Part shown: positions 12,474-25,737 of the stretch, piece after piece
How the letters are laid out: every line of letters starts with the position of its first letter
Position numbering within the stretch: the first letter of the stretch is position 1
DNA from: Poronia punctata
Taxonomy: Eukaryota; Ascomycota; Sordariomycetes; Xylariales; Xylariaceae
Direction: 5' to 3'
Assembly (NCBI GenBank): GCA_022579005.1
Contig: MU401461.1
Location: forward strand, 186,001-250,000
DNA: 64,000 nucleotides
The notes under the pieces: model-generated
The model's input: only the letters and a program-made list of their open reading frames with translations
Told to the model about the DNA's origin: nothing
Database searches by the model: none
Made by a program: the position numbers and the translations under genes

Positions 12474-13309
12474 TTATATAGGCGTCTCGGTGTTGACTTG
12501 GTTTGTATACGTAGGCGCCGAGACCGGAACCGTAACACCTACTCTGCCGAGGAGGATAGGCAGCCAGCTCTCGAATGAAGTCCAGGGAAACTGAACACCT
12601 CCCCACGTCAAGCCCATCAGGAGACTGGAAAGGCTACCGATGAAAGAAACGGCCCCGGGCCAGTCCACGCGCAACAGACTCTCGCGGAATGACAAACTGG
12701 TGGCGGGTCGTATTTTGACCGTGAATGGGTCAAGTAGGCGCCCGATGGCACAGAACGGAAAGTTGATATAGAAGATCCACTACGCATAAGTTAACATGGC
12801 GGTGTGGCACCCAAGCTTAGAACAAGCCTACTTACTCTCCTAGTAGTGTAGTGTACGATTAATCCTCCAGCCAAGGGGCCAATGACACTCCCAAAGCCCC
12901 ATGCTAGCAGGGGGAAGGTCTAGTATTTGGGGCGGTGTCGCAAAGGGACGATGTCGGTCAGGATGATGAGAGAGGTGGTGTTGATGCCGCCTCCGCCAAT
13001 TCCCTGGACGGTACGGCCTGCAGGGAGCTCTGTGAAATTAGGCGATGCCGGACAAACGATGGCACCGACAGTGAAGAGCAGAATGGATATGGCAGGAACT
13101 TACGGACAAAGAAGGGGCTAGCATAGTAGCTTCAACCTGGTCTCTTGTCAATGGGGATACGGGCCAGGAAGTAAAATGTCGGGCAGGCTTACTGCCACAA
13201 TGAGCGAGATGGCCGAAAGGGTGCCGAGTATCAGCCATTCCTGTTTCCCAGGTTTCCAATCATCGTCGCTGGTAGAATGTGGTTGCTCTTGCGTCAGATC
13301 GCGCGCCAT
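12474..13309 (-). pseudogene. MFS transporter remnant (DHA-type)
   Basis: Reading from an ATG at 13309, a WKPGKQEWLI start and a first membrane segment end at a stop (PGPYPH*). The next segments resume in other frames: FTVGAIVCPASPNFTELPAG and GRTVQGIGGGGINTTS, then an in-frame TAG after PLRHRPKY, then WGFGSVIGPLAGGL. A probable normal intron separates TTRR from WIFYINFPFCAIGRLLDP (about 12830 to 12776). It continues to MGLTWGGVQFPW and then loses homology. The order and motifs are those of fungal 12/14-TM drug:proton antiporters. Helices 2-3 and the whole C-terminal half are missing. It sits behind the NRPS as a cluster exporter would. It cannot make a working transporter. Confidence 0.85.
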
Positions 13310-13615
13310 GTCGAGATCAGAATGGGGCTCTCATTGCCGCCATTTTTGACGGCGCCGGACTCTTCCAATCTTTTTACCTCTTTTCTCTTACTAGAGGGAG
13401 GAAAGGTCGGTTATGGATTTGGAAAACGCAACTCGTCTGTTTGGGAGAGTGATGGGAGAAATTGAATTCGACGCAACCAATGGGAACGGCTTTCTGCCTT
13501 TCTACAGAAAGACTAAACAGATGAGCCACGCGAGGAATCAGTAGCAGAGGCCAGCAAACGAGATCACTAGAAGCCTGGACAAAAGTTCGCCCATTTCGGA
13601 AAGGGAGACAGGATG

Positions 13616-14123
13616 CACGAAGCTTTCAGCACCGTTCTTGGAGATTCCATATTTTCCAGTGAGACTGAATATTTACCTACGCCGGCATGAGTGATGCCAT
13701 GTGACTGACTTGCTTGACTTGATAGCTGATGGAAAACGCTGGTTGGAGAACAAGAATCTGCTCAGGCCGCATACCTATAGCAAAGATGAACCTGCGCTCA
13801 CCGATCAAACAGCTTTCACCATTTCAAGTCTTCAGCGTCGCAGAGACTTTTTTGGGCCAGATCACGACCAATCTCGGCCCGAAAGATGGGACACCTGCAC
13901 GCCAGATCTCTGGCATTACATCCCTTTTAATCATGGGCCGCGAATCTGTCTTGGCCGAAACTTTGGCCAGTTCGAGATGGCTTACACAATTGTGAGACTG
14001 ATCCAGCAGTTCGACAAGCTTGAGATGGGAGACGCGGCTGGCCCTAGGGTCAAAATCAAGGTAGAGCTCAATACCAAGATGGCTGGCCCGATTATGTGTA
14101 GGTTCTACAGATATTGTGTTTAG
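13616..14123 (+). pseudogene. cytochrome P450 remnant (CYP52-like)
   Basis: The clear part is the C-terminal heme region: FTISSLQRRRDFFG, PERW, then FNHGPRICLGRNFGQFEM with the heme-ligand Cys in the FxxGxRxCxG signature, followed by TIVRLIQQFDKLE and a stop at 14123. The wording is closest to fungal alkane/fatty-acid-type P450s (CYP52 clan). A possible N-terminal scrap, EAFSTVLGDSIFSSE, lies at about 13618-13665. Substrate-recognition segments, the I-helix and ExxR are gone, so this is an internal-deletion pseudogene. An ATG at 13701 opens the last frame, but the residues it encodes before about 13790 do not look like P450. Confidence 0.8.
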
Positions 14124-14306
14124 ATCTGAAAAAGGGGCGAGAGATTGCGACATTGCCCATATTGTTTGTTTATACGTGTGCATCGATTGGATATGGGCTC
14201 GAGTCCACAGGCTAGCTACCGATAATTGGAAGAGTCCTGTCTCGCAGGCTACGTCTATAACCCTAATGTTGTAAAATATCAACTTCCTTTGCTAGGAGAG
14301 TGAATG

Positions 14307-14332
14307 ACCCTACTAACCCTATTAACCCTAAT
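14307..14332. repeat. three ACCCTA units at 9-bp spacing
   Basis: ACCCTA occurs at 14307, 14316 and 14325, separated by CTA and TTA. The block abuts the left LTR, and its last bases are the target duplication. It resembles but is not a perfect CCCTAA telomere array. Confidence 0.5.
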
Positions 14333-14582
14333 TCTTGCAAAGGTAAGAGTTGATTAAATTAGGAAGACAAATTAGTGCTTGTACGCAAAAGCGATCAAAG
14401 TTAATATAATATAGTTAATTTAGTATATTATTATATAACCTTGTAAATTTAAAAAACTAATATATAATATAAAATAAAAAATCCTTTTTTATACTTATTA
14501 AAAACATAGCTATAGCTATTAGTTAGCTATAAGATTTGCTAAGTAAAGTGCTAAGTGCTTGCAAACCTACTTATTTATAATA
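14333..14582. repeat. left LTR
   Basis: It aligns base for base with 21675-21924. Its first about 100 bases keep G and C that the right copy has lost, and its last about 100 bases are heavily A/T-mutated. It is preceded by CTAAT. Confidence 0.9.
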
Positions 14583-15393
14583 TACTTTTTAGCTTAATTA
14601 CTTAGCAAGTAATAAGGCTATTTAAATATATAAATATAAATAAAATGTTTATATATAAAGTTAATACTTTTTAAGTAAGTAGTTAGTAAAATAAAAAATT
14701 AAAAATGCTTTTATTTTTGCTTTATAAACTACTTTTTATTAATTATAAAGTTTAAGTTAATACTTTTTTATGCTACTATATAAGTAGTTATAAATAGCAA
14801 TGCTATAAAAGCTATTAAGTAAAAAAAGGTAAAAGCTTTTTAAAATATACTTTATTACTTAACTTTTTTTTGCAATTTTTTTACTTTTTTTGTTTTTTTT
14901 TTAATAACGCGCTTGTACCTTTTTATAAGTAAATTTTATAAATTAATAGCTTTATATGCTTTTAAAGCATTTTAATATAGTAATAATTAATTAAATATAT
15001 TATTATTTTAAAAAAAACTTTTTGCTAGTTATTATAAGTACTTATTACTTTTTATAATTAATTTATAAATAATGTTTTAAGTGCTTTATTAACTTTTTTA
15101 GTGTTTTTTAAAATAAAAAAAATAGCTAATACCTTTAAAAAGCCAGCAGCTAAAACTTTTACGCTTTTATAAATAGTAATATAATTTTTTATAATATAGT
15201 AAGCATTTATATTAATAAATAATAGCTTATTTTTAATAGTTAAAAGTTTTTTTGCTACTAAAGTAGCTATTTTAGCGCTTTAAAAAAGCATAACTTTTAA
15301 TTTTTTATTTGCTTTTTTGCTATTTTTTTTTATACTTTTTGCTTGCTTATTGCTTAAGCTTTTAAGCTTAATTAGTTAAAAAAAAAAAAAAAA

Positions 15394-15439
<46 letters not shown>

Positions 15440-18400
15440 AAATATTTATTAGAAGAATTTTTTTTTTTAATCAAAGATAAAGCTTTACTACTGCTTTTAA
15501 GCATAAAAATAAAAGCAAAAGTAAAGCTAAAAGCAAAAAAAAAGCTTATAAAAGCTTTTTTAAAACTAAAAAGCGCTTTAAAAAAGCTAGCTATTATGCT
15601 TTTTTATATTTAAATTATTATTAGTTTATTATAGCAAGCTAAAATAATAACTACTATAATATAATTACTAGTACTTATTATTACTTTTACGCTTTTAAGT
15701 ACTTTTATTACTTTATATAAGTAATTTTTATTAAATTATATAATTTTTTTAAATTATATATAACGTATATTAACTACTTATATAGCTTTTTTTACGTTTT
15801 TATTTTTACTTTTTAATATTTTTAAGTAAAAAATAATTTATTAGTTATAAATATAATAAGCTATATATAAGTATTAATATTTATATTTAATAATTTTTAT
15901 ACTAATATAATTAATTATAAGCTAAAAAAAATATATAAACAATAATTTATGCTACTTTAAGCATTTTAAAAAAGCAGTTTAACTTTAACTATTTACTTTT
16001 TAGTACGCTTTTTTTTTTTAGTACTTTTACTTTTACTTTTACTACTACTACTAACAAGCTTTTAATTAATACTAAAGTTGCGCGTACTATAGTATACTAC
16101 TTTTTTTGTTTTATTTAAATAAATAAAATAAAAAAGGTAGCCTTATAATTTTTAAAATTATTTAGCTTTTTGCTTAAGCAGGCCTTTAAGCCTATATTAA
16201 TTAATTTTGTTTTTTAGTGCTTTTTTTGCTTTTTTTTAATTATAAAATCTATATGTTATAAGTTAATTAAAGCTTTAAAGTATTTAAATTTAATATAAAA
16301 AAGGTTTTTTATAAGTTTATTAATAAGTATTTAATTTATAAAAAAGTATACTACTTAAAATAAGCTTTTTTTATACTTTTATTTAATTTATATATTTTAA
16401 ATATTTATATAGCATAAATAAGTTTTTATATAGTTATGCTTTTTTATTACTAAGCAAATTATTTATTAGTTATTTAAGTTAATTATAAGCGCTTAACCTA
16501 AGTTTAGCTAAATATTATTAAACAATTTTTTTAACGCTATAGTTTTTTTAGCTATAAGTGCTAATATATAGATTTTTGCTTTAGTAGTAAAAGTAATAAC
16601 TATATTTTACTATATAGCTTTTTAACTAATTGCACTTTTAAATAAAAGCATAATATATTTATAAAAAGATTTTTTAATATTAAGATTATTTTTAAAAAAT
16701 ATGTTTTTAGTAATTAATAAAGCTTATATGCTTTAATTATAAATGCTATATATAATTTTTAAGTTTTAAATATAGTATAAGTATTAAATTACTTATTTTG
16801 CTACTTTAATATGCTTTATACTTAAATTAGTTAGAAATTTTAAAAGCTATAAAGCTATAAATGCTATATTTAGCTAAATTATTATTATAATATATAAAAC
16901 TAATTTTATAAGCTTTTAAAACTTTTTTATTTACGCTTTAGTTACTTTTTTTAAGTACTTTTTAAGCTTTTAAAATAGTAATAAAGTTGCTAAAATCTAA
17001 CTATTATTTGCTAAGTAATAGTTTTTTACAATTTTTTTAATATACTAATTATAGCTTAAAAATAGTTTTTAATTTTTATAATTTTTAATAATCTTTATGC
17101 TTAAAAACTAGCTTATATTTTTTTGCTTTTTAAGCTTATATACTTTTTTAATTTAGTTAATAATTTTTTATGCTTTAACTTTTTGCTTTAAGTAATATAG
17201 TACTAAGAAGTTATTTATATAAAAAATAAAAAAAACAGCTTAATTTTAAATATAAAAAAAATAAGATTTTTTAGTTAAAGTAATTAAACTATATAAGTAA
17301 AAAATATAAATAAATTTTTAATACTAAAGCAATAGCAAATTTTTTAGCTTATATAATGCTTTTTTAAGCAATATTACTATATTTTTATTTTTAAACTTAT
17401 TAAATAATTTATAAGCTATAAGCTTTTAACTTTTTTTGCTTACATTAAAAAAAACGCTTACTATATTAAATTACTTAACTTTAAAATTATAATAAGCTGC
17501 TAAAGCTATTATAAAGCATAATATTTAAGCTATAAGCGTTGCTATATAAGTAAATTAAAGCGTATTAGCTTATTAAAACTTACTTTTAACTATAAAGCGT
17601 GCTTTATATATATTTAAATATTTTTAACTATTAAATTTATAGTTAAAAACTTATTTTAAAAGTAATAGCTTATGCTTTATAATAACTTTTATAATTTTTT
17701 TTATAGTATTTAGATTTTATAAGTTTTTAATTTTTTTTATTATATTTGCTTAAAATTAATTTTTTAATAAATGCTTAAAAAGCTTATGCTAAAACCTTAG
17801 TAATAGCTTAATTAAGTTTTTTTAATAAATTTTAAAGTGCTTAAAAGCAGCTTTTAAGCAGTTAGCTTAATATTAATTTATAGTAGCTATAATTATTGCA
17901 TATAAAGTATAATGCTTTTTATTACTTTTTTAAATTACTTTTTTTAGCTTTATAAAGTAAGTTTTTAAAAAGTTAAACTAATTATAATTATTTAAAGTAT
18001 ATATTTTTTATTTTTAATATATTTTTTAAGTAAAAGTAAATACTTTATAATTAAGTTAATTAGTAAGCAAGCTTTAAATTTTTTAGCTAACCTTATTTAT
18101 AAGCAAGCTATAAACCTTTTATTGCTTAGTAGCTTTTTATAGTTAAAATTTTTTTTTTAACTAAGTAATTAATTTTTTTAAATTAGTAATTAATTTTTTA
18201 AGTTTTTTAAAGCTATTAATTTTACTAAATTTACTTATTTAGCAACTATAATAATATTTTAAACAAAGTTTTTTAGTTTTAAAAATTTAAAAGTAATTAT
18301 TTTTAATAAGTGCACTTTTTAGTTTTAATTTTAAATACCTTTTTTTTAAGCAATTATACTACCTTTTTTTAGCTTTTTTTATATATTATTAAATATAAGT

Positions 18401-21400
18401 ATAAGCTTTATAACTTTTAATAAATTTTTTGCTTTACTTAGTTATTTTTTTAACTTTAAAAATAATTAAAAAGTTATAAGTTTTTATATTTAACTAATAA
18501 AAGCAATATTGCTAGCTTTTATATGCTTTTTAAAAGCGTTTACTTTTAACTTATACTTTTTTAGTTAGCTTTTAGTTAATAAGTTAGTTAATAGTTATAT
18601 ACTTTTTATTTTTACAGATTTTAAAGCGCTAGTGCTATTTTTACTTTATATAGTAAGCTTAACGCTTTATAAGTTTACTAAATTAAAAATTTATTTATTT
18701 AGTATAATAAGCTATTTAACTATTTTTTATATACTTTTATTAAGCTATAGCTTTGCTTATATATTATAAAAAAGCTTTTTATTAAATTATATGTTATATA
18801 TAGTAATAATTTTATTAATTATTAAAATTTAAATCTTATATAAATTTATTACTTTATATTTTACTAAATAACTTATATAAGCTTTTATTTTTACTTTATA
18901 GTTTTGCTTTTTATAAGTAGCAAGTTTATTATACTTTATAAAGTACGTTTTATATTTATAAGCTTTAACTAAGCTTTAGTTTAGCTTAAAATTTGCTAGC
19001 TTATTAATTACTTAAGCTAGCAAATATTATTAATAATATTATTAAAACTATAAATAAAGCACTTTTATAAGTAAGCATAAGTTGTTAGCTTTTAAAAAGC
19101 TTTAGTTATATAGCTAAATAGCTACGTAAGCTGCTTTTAGCTATAATTTTTTAAAAAAACCTGCTTTTAAAAGCATTTTTAACTTAGTATTAATAATTTA
19201 TTAACTAGTACGCTTATTGCCTTTAATAGGCTTTTTAACGTATACAAAAAAAACTTTTAAAATAATCTTTTTTTTACTAGCTTAGCACTTATATGCTATA
19301 GTTTATAAATTATAAATTATTGCTTTTTTATTATTATTACATATATAGCAAATTAATAGTTTAAATTACTATTTAATTTACTAATTAAGTAATTAAATAA
19401 TATTAATTATAAGCAGCTAGCTTTTTAAAGTTAAAGCTTTAAAGTATAAATAATTACTATACTTATTTTTTATTAGTAACTTATATTAAAAACTATTATA
19501 TTTTATAAGGTAATTAAAAAATTTTTAAAAAATTTGCTAATAAAAGCATACTACGCGCTTTTTTAAAAGCTTTTAAAAAATTACTTATATAGCGTACGTT
19601 TAAGCGTACGCTTTATACTTTATATGCTTAATCTTATTAATTTTTATATTTTTAGCCTAATAAACTAATGCTTATAAAAGCTTAAGCTTAAAATATTTAA
19701 ATTTTTTATACTATAAGTTTTTTAAAGCTTTATATACTTTAAGTAAATTAGCTAAAAAATGCTAAGGTTGCTAATATAAAGTAGTAGTAATTAGTTTTAT
19801 TGCGCTAAAATAAATTTTAAAAGTAGTAAAAACTAATTTAGTTACTAAAAAACCTAAAAAGTAATAGTAAATAAGCTTATATTTAAAAAAAATTATTTTA
19901 TATTATTTTTTTAATTTTTAAATAATTATATTTAATATAAGATTTTTAAAACGTAAAGTATAATCTAATTTATAGTACTAAACGCTTTTTTTAAGCAACC
20001 TTACTTTTAATATAATATTTATATAAAATCTTTTAACTAAAGCTATATTTTTTAAAATTAACGTATTAGTATTTTCTTTGCTTACACTATTTAATAGGTT
20101 TTTTATAACTTTATAACTTTTATAGTAAATAAAAAAAGTTGCTAAGCTTGCTATAATAATATTACTATTTTTAGCAAAAGTAATAAAATTAAGTTTTAAA
20201 AGCTTAATTTAGTTAATAATATAAACAGCTTTATAGTTATTAAAAATAGTACTATTAAAAAAAAAAATTATTTTTAAAAGTAGTATAAGCTTTAAATTTT
20301 TATAAAATAATAAGCATATAATTAATAATAATATATGCTAAGTTTATATTAAGCTACTTATTAAATTTATTATTTTAGCTTTTTAATTTTTTAAATTTTT
20401 AATTAAACTTTTTAACTTTAAAACTTTTAAAATTAATCTTTTAGCGCAAGATTTTTTAGCACATAAGCTTATAGCGCTATTTAATTTTTTTAGCTATACT
20501 TTTTTTAAGCTTAACTTTATTATAAGCAGTTAATTTAATAACTAATAGCTTTAGCTAACTATATTTATATAGCGCTTACTAATGCTTTTTTTTAAAGTTT
20601 AGTAAGCAAAAACATTAATACTTAAAGCTTTTAAATTTTTTTTTGCTTTATTATTTAATTTAAATATAAAATTGTTTTTAGCAATAATAAAAGCGCTATA
20701 CTAATTTCTTTTACTTTTAATTGCCTTTTTGTTAATAAAAGCACTAAAAATATAAAAGTATTTTATAAGCGTAGTAAGTAAATATTTTAGTTACTTATTT
20801 ATAATATACTAATAAAGCTATTGCCTAGCTTATTTAAAAGTAATTTATATTTTAATAGCTTTAAGCTAATTTTTAGTTACAAGCTTTTTTTATACTTTTA
20901 AAAAACTTGCTACTTTAGCTTTATTATAGCTTATATACTATTTTTTATACTACTTATTTACTTTTATTTTTTATTAAGTAGCTTGCTTAAGTAAGTAGCA
21001 ATATTTTATTAAAATAGCAATATTAATAGCAGTATTTAATAATATAAAAAGTTGCTTAATTTTTTAAACAAGCTTTTAAGCATTTTTTAACTAATTTTTA
21101 AACTTAGCTTTTAGCTATGCTTTAATTACTAAAATAATTAATAGCTTAATAAAAATATTAATTTAATTTTAAATAAACTTATAGCTAGCATTAGTTACTT
21201 TTTAAAAACTATTTAAAGCAAATATAACTTTAATAGTTTTATAGTATTAATTTTAAATTTGCACTTTTATTAGCTTAAAGATTTTTTAACTTATAAAAAT
21301 CTTATTTGCAAGCTTTTACTAAAAGTATAGTTAAGCTTTTTTTTTAATAAGCATAGCAACTTAGCTATTAATATAAAAGTTAAAATTAATTATATTAAAG

Positions 21401-21674
21401 TTTATATACTTTTATACCTACTTTTTTTTAGCATAGTACTTTAAAGTTTTAAACTATTAAAACTACTTTATTAATAAAGTAAAGTAAGCATTTTTAAAAA
21501 TAGTTTTTATAACAATAGTTATAATTAATAAAGTTATAATAAAAATAATTATTTAACAATTTAATGCAATAAATAATAAAAAATATAATAAATTAAAAAT
21601 TTAAAAAACTATAGTTTAACTAATTAAACTAATTAAAATAAAGCACTAATTTTAAAGCAAACTAAGCTTATAAC

Positions 21675-21924
21675 TTTTATAAAAATAAAAGTTAATTAAA
21701 TTAAAAAGACAAATTAGTGCTTATATATAAAAGCAATTAAAATTAATATAATATAGTTAATTTAGTATATTATTATATAACCTTATAAATCTAAAAAACT
21801 AATACATAGTATAAAATAAAAAATCCCTCTTTATACTTGTTAAAAACATAGCCATAGCTGTTAGTCAGCCATAAGATCTGCCAAGTAAGGTGCCAGGTGC
21901 TCGCAGACCCACTTATCCGTGACA
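21675..21924. repeat. right LTR
   Basis: Mirror pattern of the left copy: the inner part is mutated to A/T, while the outer about 100 bases keep ordinary composition and end in TGACA. It is followed by CTAAT. Confidence 0.9.
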
Positions 21925-22218
21925 CTAATACATACCGAGACTAACTTGCTAAAAACTATGACTTTAAAGAAAGCCAGCTGCTGCTTCTCACCCCACGCCG
22001 ACTACTTCCTGCTTCGATCTGCTACTTTCCATAGAGATCTAGGATACATTATATAGCTTGATTTGTGAATCTTTGCCGGCAAGTCGCGGCTTGCTGTCGA
22101 CTACACATGATCCCGCTATGATTATGCAGACGTTTCTGAATTCCCAAAGCTCTTTCGCGCTGGGCAAGAGATTGTCTCCGGTCTCCAAGGGCCATCCATC
22201 AACGGTCATCACAATGCA

Positions 22219-25200
22219 ATGAACCATTCTTCCTCAGCTAATCCCATGCAAGCCGGCCTCCCAGCGTTGGACGAAGTTCCCGTCGCCATTTGTGGCATGG
22301 CCATGAATGAGACTTCCCGGCGGAATCAGCTCGGCGACTGAGTCCTGGGATTTCCTCATGAACAAGAAGGATGCACGAATCCCGATTCCACCGACTCGAT
22401 ACAACATCGACGCTTTTCATAGCAACTCTGGAACGTATGGGGCGATCAAAACGACGCACGGTTACTTTCTCGATCACATTGACCAAGGTGCGTGGACGGT
22501 CCGAGTCCTGACCACTGTCTCGACTCTCGGGTGGTTTGAATTATTCATTCACTGACATGGCAAGATCGGCCTTACCGTCAAGACAGGCTGCTCATCTAGC
22601 CTCATATGCTTACATATAGCATATGAGGATATAAAGAGAGGGAAAATCGACTCTACCATCGTTGGCGGTTCCAATTTGATTCACAGTCCTACTAGTGGGT
22701 ACAGTGGCACAAGAGTATCACCCACTTTGACTGACAATACCCAGTGACACAGGCAATGTTTGGACAAGGAGTACTAAGACCTAATGGATCTTGCCTGACT
22801 TTCGATGCTGCCGCGGATGGTTCTGCTCGCGCTGAAGCGGTCAACGCACTTTACGTCAAGAGACTAGACCACGCCATACGTGATGGTAACCCTATTCGTG
22901 CCATCTCTACTTACCTTGTTCTCTTACAACTAGTTGAACCTTTTTGAAGTGCTGACTTCTCTTTAGTGGGACTCGAACTTATTTCCAGATTTCCAACGGT
23001 TCGGAGGGATATCCAAAATATGGACAAAGCTTTATCTAAATTGCCGAATCCACCAAGCTGGCCAATAGAGGGTAGGTAGAAGACTAAGACTCTGCTTGTC
23101 CATGATCTCTGCTTTGTCTACCTACAGCATATAATCAAATGTTGAAGGCCCCAAGGGACGCTGACATGAAAGTGCAGATGAACTTTCCAAGGGGAAAGAA
23201 TCAACACGAATCCACGAGGCCGAGTTTTCCCAGCCACTTTGTACGGCACTGCAGTTGACCCTTGTGAACCTACTCCGTCATCTGGGTGTGACTCCTGTTG
23301 CCGTAGTCGGCCATTCCTCGGGGGAAATCGCGGCTGCCTATGCGTGCGGCTCTATTACCATGGATGAAGCCATCACCGTCGCCTATCTCAGAGGGTGTAT
23401 CATAAAGAACCTGGATAACTCCCGGTGCAATGGTCGCAATCGGGCTGGACCACGCAACCGTGCGGGGATTTCTCACCCCGGGCGTAGTGGTCGCTTGCGA
23501 GAACAGCCCAGCAAGTACTACTGTGTCTGGCAATAAGAGCGAAGTATGCACCTTGATTGATGAATCAAGAAGGAAATGCCGGATTCCTTTGCTAGACTTC
23601 TTCAGGTTGAGAAGGCTTACCACTCTGGTAAGATATCCATGCTTGATACCGACGAGGGGAGTTCCGACTGTCTGACTGTCTGACTGATACATATTGTGCA
23701 GATCATATGAAAGAGGTTGGAGAACTATATGAGTTGCTCCTCCAACCTCATATATGTTCCAAACCTTCTCAAATTCCACATTTTTCAAGCGTGACGAAAG
23801 AGGTTGTGAAAGACGCTCATGTACTCGAGGCCGCTTATTGGAAGTCAAACCTCGAGTCCCCCGTTCGCTTTCAATCCGCCCTCGAAAGTCTCTTGACAAC
23901 CATCTCAGCCCCCGAGCTTTTCCTACTCGAAGTTGGCCCGCGTTCCACTCTGTCAAGCCCAATTCGACATGCAACTTATGAACCCACCTTGATCCGGAAC
24001 CAGAATGGAACCACCAACGTGCTCACCGTCGCTGGAAAGCTGTTCAGCAAAGGTGTTGACATCAACTTTGGAGCGCTCAGTAGTAGTGGTGAAAAGCCGG
24101 TCACGGATCTGCCACCTTACCCCTGGCACCACAGCGGGGTGAGATACTAGCACGAGAGCCGACTTTCGAAAGAGTAGAGATTACAGGATTTCCCACATCA
24201 CCAAATCTCAAGATCGCTAGTGACGGACTACAGCAAGCTAGAGCCGGTATAGCGGAACGTCCTGCGCCTGGATGATGTTCCCTGGTGCCGAGACCACGTC
24301 ATCGGCCGAGACATGGTTTTCCCCGGGGCAGGCTACATAGCCATAGCTGGGGAAGCCATCAGACAAGTCTCCTCGGGCGATGCGGAAGGGTACTCGATAA
24401 GACACCTGGACATCAGCTCGGCCATGATTCTTCGCGAGGACTCGCCTGTCGAAACGATCTTGACATTGCAGAACATTGCCACTGCCGATATGGTTGACCA
24501 AGTGGAAAAGGAAGAGGGACAAACCGAGCCGTTCTACATGTTACATCCAGCAACTCTAGATCTCGCGATCCAGCTTTTCAGCGTGGCGACATCAAGAGGC
24601 CAGCCTCGACTCTTTGACAGGATGTGTGTGCCTACCTATTTCGGGGAAATCTACGTCAACAAGGCTCCGGGTACGCTCAATGTACAGGCGAACGCCAACG
24701 GAAATTCCCGGGGCATCATTCAAGGGCCATCATTTGCGGTCTCTGGGGGGATGACGGTTCTATACATGGACGACGTAAAACTCACGCCGCTGGACGGTGA
24801 GCTCTCCGATGTCGACACCGACACACACGCTGGTGTAAGGCTACATTGGAAGCCTGACATCGACTCTCTCCCGCTACAAAGCCTGATTCGTTCTGTCAAG
24901 GCGCTTAGGGAGCCGTATCCCATGGTCCAGAAACTCCTACTCCTCAGCTGCCTAGAGGCCCATCAACGGCTGGAAATTGGAAAGAAGGGGTGCGCTGAAG
25001 ACTCTGCAGTGGGTGGATAGAGACGTGGGACCTCTCGAGTGTCCTCATCCATTCGGCCTGCGGGGGAGTCGGAATCGCAGCAATTCAACTCTGCCAATCA
25101 CTGGGTGCCACCGTCTACGCAACTGTTGGGAACCAAGAGAAAATAAAGTTCCTCCAAGACAATTTCAACATCCCGAGAGCACACATTTTCAACTCGAGAG

Positions 25201-25737
25201 ACGCCAGTTTTCTCCACCGACTTATGGAACAGACTGGGGGGAGGGGCGTAGACGTTGTCCTCAACTCGCTTGCAGGCGATCTCCTTCATGCCTCTGTGCG
25301 TCACACCCACCCCCCCCCCCCCCCAACCTTATTATTCCATTTTGCTTTTGGCTGTGTTGGATTACTAATGCTTTGATATATAATCAGTGGCAATGTGTAG
25401 CCAAATTTGGCAAAATGATTGAGATCGGTAAGAAGGACATGATCGGTGGAGGACATCTCCGTATGGAAGCTTTCGAAGCCAACAGATCGTTTTTCGGTGT
25501 CCAACTTTCCAAGATTTGCGCAAACCGTCGATCGACGATACATGGCCCAGAGGTATGATGCAGAACCGTCCAGAAACGTCAAGTACGGTAACAGGCTCAG
25601 CTAACATTCGTCTATGTAGGGTTCTAAGAAAATGTATGAGTTCTTTGGCCCGAGGTGCTATCAATCCCATTCGTCCTATGCATCGTTTCGACGCCAACGA
25701 CATCGAAGCCGCATTCCGGCTCATGCAGAAAGGCTAA
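22219..25737 (+). pseudogene. second HR-PKS, multiply broken
   Basis: Order KS-AT-DH-ER is readable in pieces. The KS opens with VPVAICGMAM and then shifts frame at a duplicated ATGA (22303-22310), resuming as MRLPGGISS. About 110 residues are missing before the active-site segment KTGCSSSL. The end of the KS and the front of the AT are deleted. AT keeps [12 protein letters not shown], then shifts frame twice (about 23400 and 23575). Three Trp positions are TAG in one frame (24148, 24175, 24250), ahead of the DH motif HVIGRDMVFPG. DH has an internal deletion. ER keeps [16 protein letters not shown] and [16 protein letters not shown], then an intron with a C run (about 25311), and ends at DANDIEAAFRLMQKG plus stop. 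KR and ACP are absent. It is a different clade from the left-edge PKS (GMAMRLPGG against GMGCRLPGG). Confidence 0.9.

Larger units (their letters stand above)
14333..21924. mobile_element. full-length LTR retrotransposon, RIP-degraded
   Basis: Two 250-bp direct repeats (14333-14582 and 21675-21924) flank about 7.1 kb of almost pure A/T sequence. The 5-bp CTAAT at 14328-14332 and 21925-21929 is a perfect target-site duplication, the size produced by Gypsy and Copia integrases. Repeat differences in the stretches I compared are C/T or G/A. Inside, remaining C is mostly followed by T or G and CpA is rare, which is the pattern RIP leaves. No coding frame survives, so superfamily and orientation cannot be told. 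The outer LTR ends are least mutated. Left termini read TC...CA rather than the canonical TG...CA. Long A runs at about 15379-15437 may be assembly-sensitive. Confidence 0.92.

Noticed and set aside
14583..21674. A/T-rich block as centromere or mitochondrial insertion
   Set aside because: Flanking 250-bp LTRs, the target duplication and the CpA-to-TpA pattern explain it as a RIPed retrotransposon.
22238..22486. Antisense frames across the dead PKS
   Set aside because: Shadows of the PKS reading. The plus-strand pieces match KS, AT, DH and ER motifs.
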